Positions 58,534 to 64,000 of a DNA stretch of 64,000 nucleotides are shown piece after piece. The notes under the pieces are model-generated. The model saw only the letters and a program-made list of their open reading frames with translations, ran no database searches and was not told the DNA's origin. A program made the translations under genes and the position numbers. Origin of the DNA: Daldinia sp. FL1419. Taxonomy: Eukaryota; Ascomycota; Sordariomycetes; Xylariales; Hypoxylaceae. The stretch covers positions 248,001-312,000 of the forward strand of contig MU623354.1 of NCBI GenBank assembly GCA_025201765.1, read 5' to 3'. Position 1 is the first letter of the stretch. Every line of letters begins with the position of its first letter.

Positions 58534-60915
58534 TCACTTCCTCTTGGCCTCGTGTACGATGTTGATGATCTTCTCAACAATCGAAGGGTCGGACAACTAT
58601 TACACTATCAGTATGAATTTCCAAGAAGCAAAACAAGGGGATGAATGGAAAACACTAACAAACGGGAAGGTACTAACCGTTGTCACGTCACCGAGCTGGT
58701 CTTCCTCGCCAGCCAGAATCTTTCTCAGAATACGGCGCATAATCTTGCCACTTCGAGTCTTGGGTAGATCCGGTACGATGAATACTGCTTTCGGTGCGGC
58801 AAACGGTCCGATACTCTTTCGTACTTGAAGAATGAATTCTTTTCTTAGCGCATCTGTCGCCTCACTGCCGTTCTTGATGGCCACAAACGCGTTGACCGCT
58901 TGTCCGGTAAGTTCGTCTGCAACACCAACAACGGCAGCTTCGGCAACGGAATGATGCTCAATTAGAGCAGCCTCAATTTCAGCTGTCGATAGGCGGTGTC
59001 CACTAACGTTGACCACATCGTCTACTCGTCCTCGGATCCAGTAGAAGCCCTCATGGTCACGACCAGCTCCATCACCAGTGAACTTGGGTTGGTTAGTGAT
59101 TTAGTAGGCACAGTCAGATTCGGTTCACTCACGTAATAGCCCTTATAAACATTTAGGTACGTATCCATATATCTCTTGTGTGCACCCCAGACGGTGCGAG
59201 CCATACTGGGCCATGGCTGCTTGAAGGCTAGCACACCTTCAACATCGTTACCATGAATCTCTTCGCCGGAGATCGGGTCGATGATGGCGGGTTCTATGCC
59301 GAAGAAAGGCAAAGAAGCACTACCTGGCTTCGTCGGTGTGACTCCTGCCAGAGGAGTTATCACATTCGAGCCGGTCTCAGTTTGCCAGTAAGTCTGTTTC
59401 GTTAGAATTCATCCCTTATAAATAGGAATTGACAACACTTACATCGACAATCTGTGCTTCTTCCTTGCCTACGACTTCGAAATACCACTTCCAAACTTCG
59501 GCCGCGATAGGCTCGCCCACCGACCCTAGTACTCTCAACTTGGGCATGTGCGCCTTGACGTAATCATCACCAGCACGCTTTAACAGTCTCAAAGCAGTCG
59601 GTGCCACGTAGAATTGGGTAACTTCGTGTTTCTCGATAATGTCCCAGTATCTCGAAAAGTTCGGGTAGGCCGGGGTACCTTCAAAAACGACCGTGGAAAC
59701 ACCTAGGAGAAGAGGCGCATAGACGACGTATGTGTGGCCGGTGATCCAACCGACATCTCCACCACAGAAGTATCGGTCTCCGTCGTGGATGTCGAATACA
59801 TACTTGCCAGTTAGCGCGGCACCGAGCAGATATCCGGCAGTAGTGTGCATAACACCCTTCGGCTTTCCAGTCGAACCAGACGTGTACAGTAGGAAGAGAG
59901 GGTCCTCAGCGTTCATGACTTCAGGGGCAATGTACGACGGCCATTTCTCGACTTCTTCGTGCCACCATAGATCGCGACCCGAGGTCCAGGGGATGTCAGC
60001 ACCGGTGCGCTTGTAAACCAACACGCCAGTTACGTCGGGGCATTGCTTGAGCGCATCATCGACAATCTTCTTGGTACCGATCAACTTGCCACCTCGTTTT
60101 CCTTCGTCAGTAGTAATGACCACTTTGGATTGGGCGTCAAGGACGCGGTCACGCAGGGAGTCGGCCGAGAAACCAGCAAATACGACGGAGTGGATAGCGC
60201 CAATACGCGTAACGGCAAGGAAAGCAATTACGGCTTCTGGGATCATGGGTAGGTAAATAGCGACTGTATCACCCTTTCTGACGCCCATCTTTTTTAGGAC
60301 ATGTGCGACTCTGCTAACCTCACGGAGGAGCTCGCTGTAAGTAAGATTTCGACCCTCGTTCGGTTCGTCGGCCTCGTAGATGAGTGCGACCCTGTTCGGG
60401 TCCTTGAATGCGTGTCGGTCGACCAAGTTGTAGGAAGCATTGAGCTGCCCTTCAACGAACCAAGCAACATCTCCGTTGGCCAGGGATCCGGTACGGACAG
60501 TCTCGAAATCTCGCTGCCATGTCAACAATTCCCTAGCTTTCCTGCTGAAGAACTTCTCGGGCTCGGTAATAGACTCTTTGTATAGCTGTTGGTAATGTTC
60601 GAGACCTATTACGCGCATTAGAAAATATATTCCCTATATTTATTACACAGCGCATGGTTTAGGCTTACTGTCGAGATGAGGTTTGCTAGGATGCTCTAAT
60701 ATCCAAGTTAGCTTCATTCTATGATTTGCGCACTGAGCGCGGCCCCATAATTAAGGTCTTTCTCACTTTCGAGCATCTTTGCCGGGGGGTCTATTTAGAC
60801 GACGAGTTAGCATTGTATAAATCTAGGGGTCGCATAGACAGCTAGAAAAAAGCTCACGATAGGTGTCGACCAGATGGGCCTCGGCGACCACCGGTGACTT
60901 GGATTGTTCACCCAT
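58534..60915 (-). CDS. facA: Acetyl-CoA synthetase (FacA/Acs1)
   Basis: Seven exons (60915-60858, 60790-60767, 60695-60669, 60605-59443, 59393-59133, 59082-58678, 58596-58534) encode 666 aa. Exons 2 and 3 are only 24 and 27 nt; together they yield VVAEAHLVDTYHPPAKMLEKHPSKPHLDSLEHYQQLYKES, the conserved fungal N-terminus. The AMP-forming signature YTSGSTGKPKGVMHT, the motif YWQTETGSNVITPL, the hinge region GRVDDVVNVSGHRLS and the acetylatable Lys motif SGKIMRRILRKI are intact. The enzyme activates acetate with ATP and CoA in cytosol and nucleus, feeding the glyoxylate cycle, lipid synthesis and histone acetylation. In aspergilli it is induced by acetate through FacB and repressed by CreA. Confidence 0.97.
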
Positions 60916-60933
60916 GATAATGGCGGGATGATG

Positions 60934-60994
60934 GCGGGGTGATGGCAGGTGTGGTGGTGAAATAAGTGACGGTTTAGTCGTAGATGCTGCGGGG
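60934..60994. promoter_or_regulatory. Two CreA-type GCGGGG words upstream of facA
   Basis: GCGGGG occurs at 60934-60939 and 60989-60994, matching the CreA consensus SYGGRG. The word is short and common, and the first copy is probably within the leader, so this is only suggestive. Confidence 0.25.
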
Positions 60995-61260
60995 TACTAG
61001 TTCACGAAAAAGACTGTTGGACGTAATAAGGATTAACGGTTAAATATTCAAGGATGGGATATGGTTTTAAGGTTATATAGGAATAGTTGGAACCACTGCA
61101 GCTTCGTGAGAGGTTAAGGGAGTGAGGAAGAAGGAGCAAAGGACAATCACGAACGGGTAGACCTAAGTATCGGTGACGAGGGCGAGGCACTTTTTGTATT
61201 ACGGCAAAATTATTGGGAGGACATCGAAATGAGCAGGCGCGGGACGTAGCAAGCAAAGCA

Positions 61261-61301
61261 TATTGAGGTATAGTGTGCCCACATATGCAGTTCCAGGTAC
61301 A
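61261..61301 (+). repeat. Direct repeat partner of the MITE-flanking sequence
   Basis: TATTGAGGTATAG...GCCCACA followed by TATGCAGTTCCAGGTACA matches two separated blocks at 61475-61497 and 61745-61763, which lie on either side of the MITE. This looks like a duplicated segment, one copy of which carries the element. Confidence 0.75.
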
Positions 61302-61513
61302 GAAGGTAACGCAAAATGTACAAGTAGCTACTTTGTATGGTTTGTATGGGTTCTATGGATTCTATGGGCTATTTGGGTTATTTGGTTCCCATGGCTCGGT
61401 CACGCAACTAAAGGGTAGCTACGTTGCTGCTAAAGGATACTAAGGTAGGCAAGTATAGGTAAAGCTCCTTAACGTATTGAGGTATAGTACGCCCACACAA
61501 AATGTGCACCCTA

Positions 61514-61732
61514 GCAGGCGGGCATCAAAAAAGGTGGCGCGCTCCCTTATGAAATAACAATATAAAAAAAATTAAAGAAAATATTATATTAGTATTTATT
61601 TAATTTTCTATATTACATTAATTTTAATCAATTCTTTAAAAGTTTATATTATTGTTTAAATATTAGTTCAACATTTGATATTTCTGTATATCTTGATAGG
61701 AGGCGCGCCAGCTTTTTGTGACGCCCGCCTGC
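61514..61732. mobile_element. 219-bp MITE with about 36-bp terminal inverted repeats and TA target duplication
   Basis: The left end starts GCAGGCGGGCATCA and the right end, read in reverse complement, starts GCAGGCGGGCGTCA. The match extends through TGGCGCGC for about 36 bp with a few mismatches and one gap. Both ends are flanked by TA, the target duplication typical of Tc1/mariner/pogo (Fot1-like) transposons. The interior is very AT-rich and has no open frame, so the copy is non-autonomous. Confidence 0.85.
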
Positions 61733-62378
61733 TAGGTACCTGCTTATGCAGTTTCCAGGTACAATACATACAGCAGCAGGTAGGTATGGGCTTGGAACAG
61801 CGGGAACCAGCAGCAGGTAGCACAACAGTTCGTTAGCGTTTAGCCTCTGGAAACATGACTTTTTACTCAAGCTAGCACTAGTCAAGACAAGCCTTGCTAA
61901 TCCGATACCAGCTGCACTTTACTGGACTTCGTTGGGGATACGCCGACCCGGACCGGGGTTTGCTCAGAAGCCCATGTGGGTCTATTTGCTTCTTCCGCTC
62001 GACCGTTTGACCGCATCGTGCCTATGTATCAATCCCCCGTTCTTTCTCCATTCTCCATTCTAGACTATCTAATGGAACCTTCCAACGCCAACATTTTTTT
62101 TCTCTTTTAATTATTGCGATGCCCAGAGCGCGAGAACGAACAGGGCGTCGCCTCAAGTCTCGCGCTCACGGACGTTATCATGTAGGATATTGGAAAATGC
62201 GCATTCACCTGACTCTCGACGCACGCAGGCTGGTATTGACCGCACACCCTCCTTACCTGCCCGGTTACCCTACTACATCTGCTACGTAGCAATAATGGTA
62301 GAACGGGTAGGATGTACTTGACTAAAACTTTTAGGCCAAAATTCCCCTTTAGACCGGGAATTGGTGTTGAACAGCGTT

Positions 62379-62392
62379 GGGGGGGGGGGGGG
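62379..62392 (+). repeat. G14 homopolymer
   Basis: Fourteen consecutive G residues, intergenic; rare in this window and prone to sequencing or length error. Confidence 0.95.
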
Positions 62393-63809
62393 TCTTTGTT
62401 CAGTAATAAATTACTTGCATGTTTCCCAAGCTAAAGGTATACGTAGTTATACGAGCTGGAGTTGTAAAACAAATATACCTACCTACCTTACCTACATATC
62501 TCCTAAATTACGAGCGAAGTCGGATGGTCGTGTAACCTATCCACCTATCCGTAACCTATATTTCTTTCATGTCGAGTCCGCACCGTGGGACTCCTGGGAT
62601 TAATGGGATTTATGGATCTTTACCGGGACTATGGGGCAATATTTAAAGGTGAAGGGTAACAGCGTCGCAACGACATCTCCGACGATATTATCAGTACTCT
62701 GGCAGGGCTGATCATTGATCACCCCCTTCTGCAAGGTTGGCCGGATCTAGACGGAGACATCTGCAGGTGAGAAGCTCAAATGTCTGTCCCGGTCCAACGG
62801 GGGGACGTAGGTTGTAATTTATTGGCACCAAGACAAAGGAGATTCTTACTCGCTATTTTTGTTTTTGGGGGGTGGGACCGCGTGGTTATTACTACTAGCG
62901 CATAGACCCAAGAGATACATGGCTTGCTGCATGTAGGTAGGTAGGTAGGTAGCTGAGTATGTAGGTAGCTGAGAGGTATGTAGGAGGTAAGCGATGTGTG
63001 TAGGGAACGAACATGTCACTTAATGTAACCAAGGGTTGTGGAGTTGTACGGGTCACATTCGACGAGTACAATATGTACAAACCTCCACGTCTTTGGTGTC
63101 GTGATACTCCCCTTTAGATCCTTTTAGTATAACGGTCTTGATGACCTTCTGTAAATCCTATTAGTCGAGTCCTGGTCGAGTCCTAGTCAAGACCTAAGTT
63201 AGTCAAGACCTTGCTCGCCATGCACACCAAACCCCAATAACGGGGACCGACAAGAAACCCCAAGCTGCCTTGTCGTCGTCTTCTGTTCCCTTTTGCCCCT
63301 CAACCCCGCGTTCACCTTTCAGACTAGAACCAAAGCCCTTGTAGCCAAGCGTGCGCTAATCTTCAAGTCCATAATACCTCCGCAGCTCCGTTGACCTCGT
63401 GCCCATTCAGAAGGATTCGATTTCTCTTCGCTTACATAAATGCATGCCGTTGAGTATCATTTACATCGTTTACCCTTTCGATAGGACGCGGCGATGGATA
63501 CCTGTTCATCTTTGAAAAGATAAGATGACTTTTGGATTCCCGATTTGGATTCCTTACCTACCTCTTGGATGGCTTACTCTGAACCCTATTTCGCATCAGG
63601 GTCCTTCGGATAGGTATGTCTCCATGGCGTCACCTTTTGCCAAGCTTCCATCTGCCCTTGTCTAGAGCTCGAGTTTTTGTCGGCGAGAGTGTGGGGAATG
63701 CTAGCTAGTACTCTTTTCCTCCCCGGCTAGCCATGTGAGATATAGGCTTGGCGGCGTAGCTATTATCGTAGAAGACGAATTAGTTACTATTCGTACCCGG
63801 GATATCCTC

Positions 63810-63855
63810 ACTTAGACTACTTCGACTACTTCGACTACTTAGAATACTTAGACTA
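63810..63855 (+). repeat. CTTMGACTA tandem repeat
   Basis: Four to five diverged 9-bp units (CTTAGACTA, CTTCGACTA, CTTCGACTA, then degraded copies) are read directly. Confidence 0.8.
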
Positions 63856-64000
63856 TTATGACCGTGGAGAAACTTCTTTGGGGACTACATCATGCCATTC
63901 GACGTTCCTCCGAGATAGGTGTGCCACGATAAAGATCTACTGACATACCCCTAACCGAGGTAGAGCCATGGTAAACTCGTATGGTCTACGGTTGTATTTA

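Larger units (their letters stand above)
60916..64000. other. Gene-free right end, 3.1 kb, containing a MITE
   Basis: No gene is supported. The interval holds the facA promoter, the MITE at 61514-61732, a G14 run (62379-62392), a TAGGTAGGTAGG run (62934-62951) and a CTTMGACTA array near the edge (63810-63855). A coding start could lie just beyond the right edge. Confidence 0.6.

Noticed and set aside
1..64000. tRNA genes, rRNA and CRISPR arrays
   Set aside because: Scanning for B-box words (GGTTCGANNCC and reverse complement) gave only isolated partial matches without an A box or cloverleaf; no rRNA-like block or regularly spaced repeats exist.

Overview
The window looks like nuclear DNA from a filamentous ascomycete (Pezizomycotina, most likely a Sordariomycete; the order is not resolvable by eye). 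Genes are split by short GT-AG introns of about 49-190 bp with CTAAC-like branch points. Intergenic spaces are long, and the housekeeping proteins are clearly fungal (Sof1, Ssn6, Rpl3, anthranilate synthase, FacA-type acetyl-CoA synthetase, GH72 wall enzyme, fungal ADAM protease). I found no rRNA, tRNA, CRISPR or bacterial-type operon.

Layout. 1-8 kb, minus strand: a kinase-like gene with a degenerate catalytic loop that runs off the left edge, a membrane-anchored SDR, and the ribosome-biogenesis WD40 protein Sof1. 10.5-25 kb, plus strand: a GH72 glucanosyltransferase, a cysteine-rich surface-type protein whose frame is broken by a stop, a myo-inositol-type sugar transporter, a DHA1 drug/polyamine-type transporter and a small GFA/CENP-V-fold protein. 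25.7-43 kb, minus strand: anthranilate synthase I, a probable mitochondrial conserved protein, ribosomal protein uL3, the corepressor Ssn6 and a TMEM115-like membrane protein; a 6.5-kb gene-free stretch lies between the last two. 45.5-48 kb, plus: a LisH-WD40 protein of the Sif2/TBL1 family. 48.5-61 kb: a GH51 arabinofuranosidase (minus), a short conserved fungal protein (plus), an ADAM metalloprotease (minus) and acetyl-CoA synthetase (minus). 61-64 kb: no gene seen, but a clean 219-bp MITE.

The genes do not form one pathway. The set mixes housekeeping (ribosome, amino acid, acetate), chromatin/transcription control (Ssn6, Sif2/TBL1) and cell-surface or nutrient functions (GH72, Cys-rich protein, transporters, GH51, ADAM). 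There is no secondary-metabolite backbone enzyme. Gene models below were built by hand from reading frames and splice sites. Most exon junctions restore a family-conserved motif, which is the main evidence for them.

No new multi-gene system is evident. The items most worth a second look are the pseudokinase, the broken Cys-rich gene, the MITE inside a duplicated sequence, a GC-AG intron, a start-codon-only coding exon and a 17-nt microexon, and the dispersed palindromic TAGGTACCTA-type motif that saturates the intergenic DNA.
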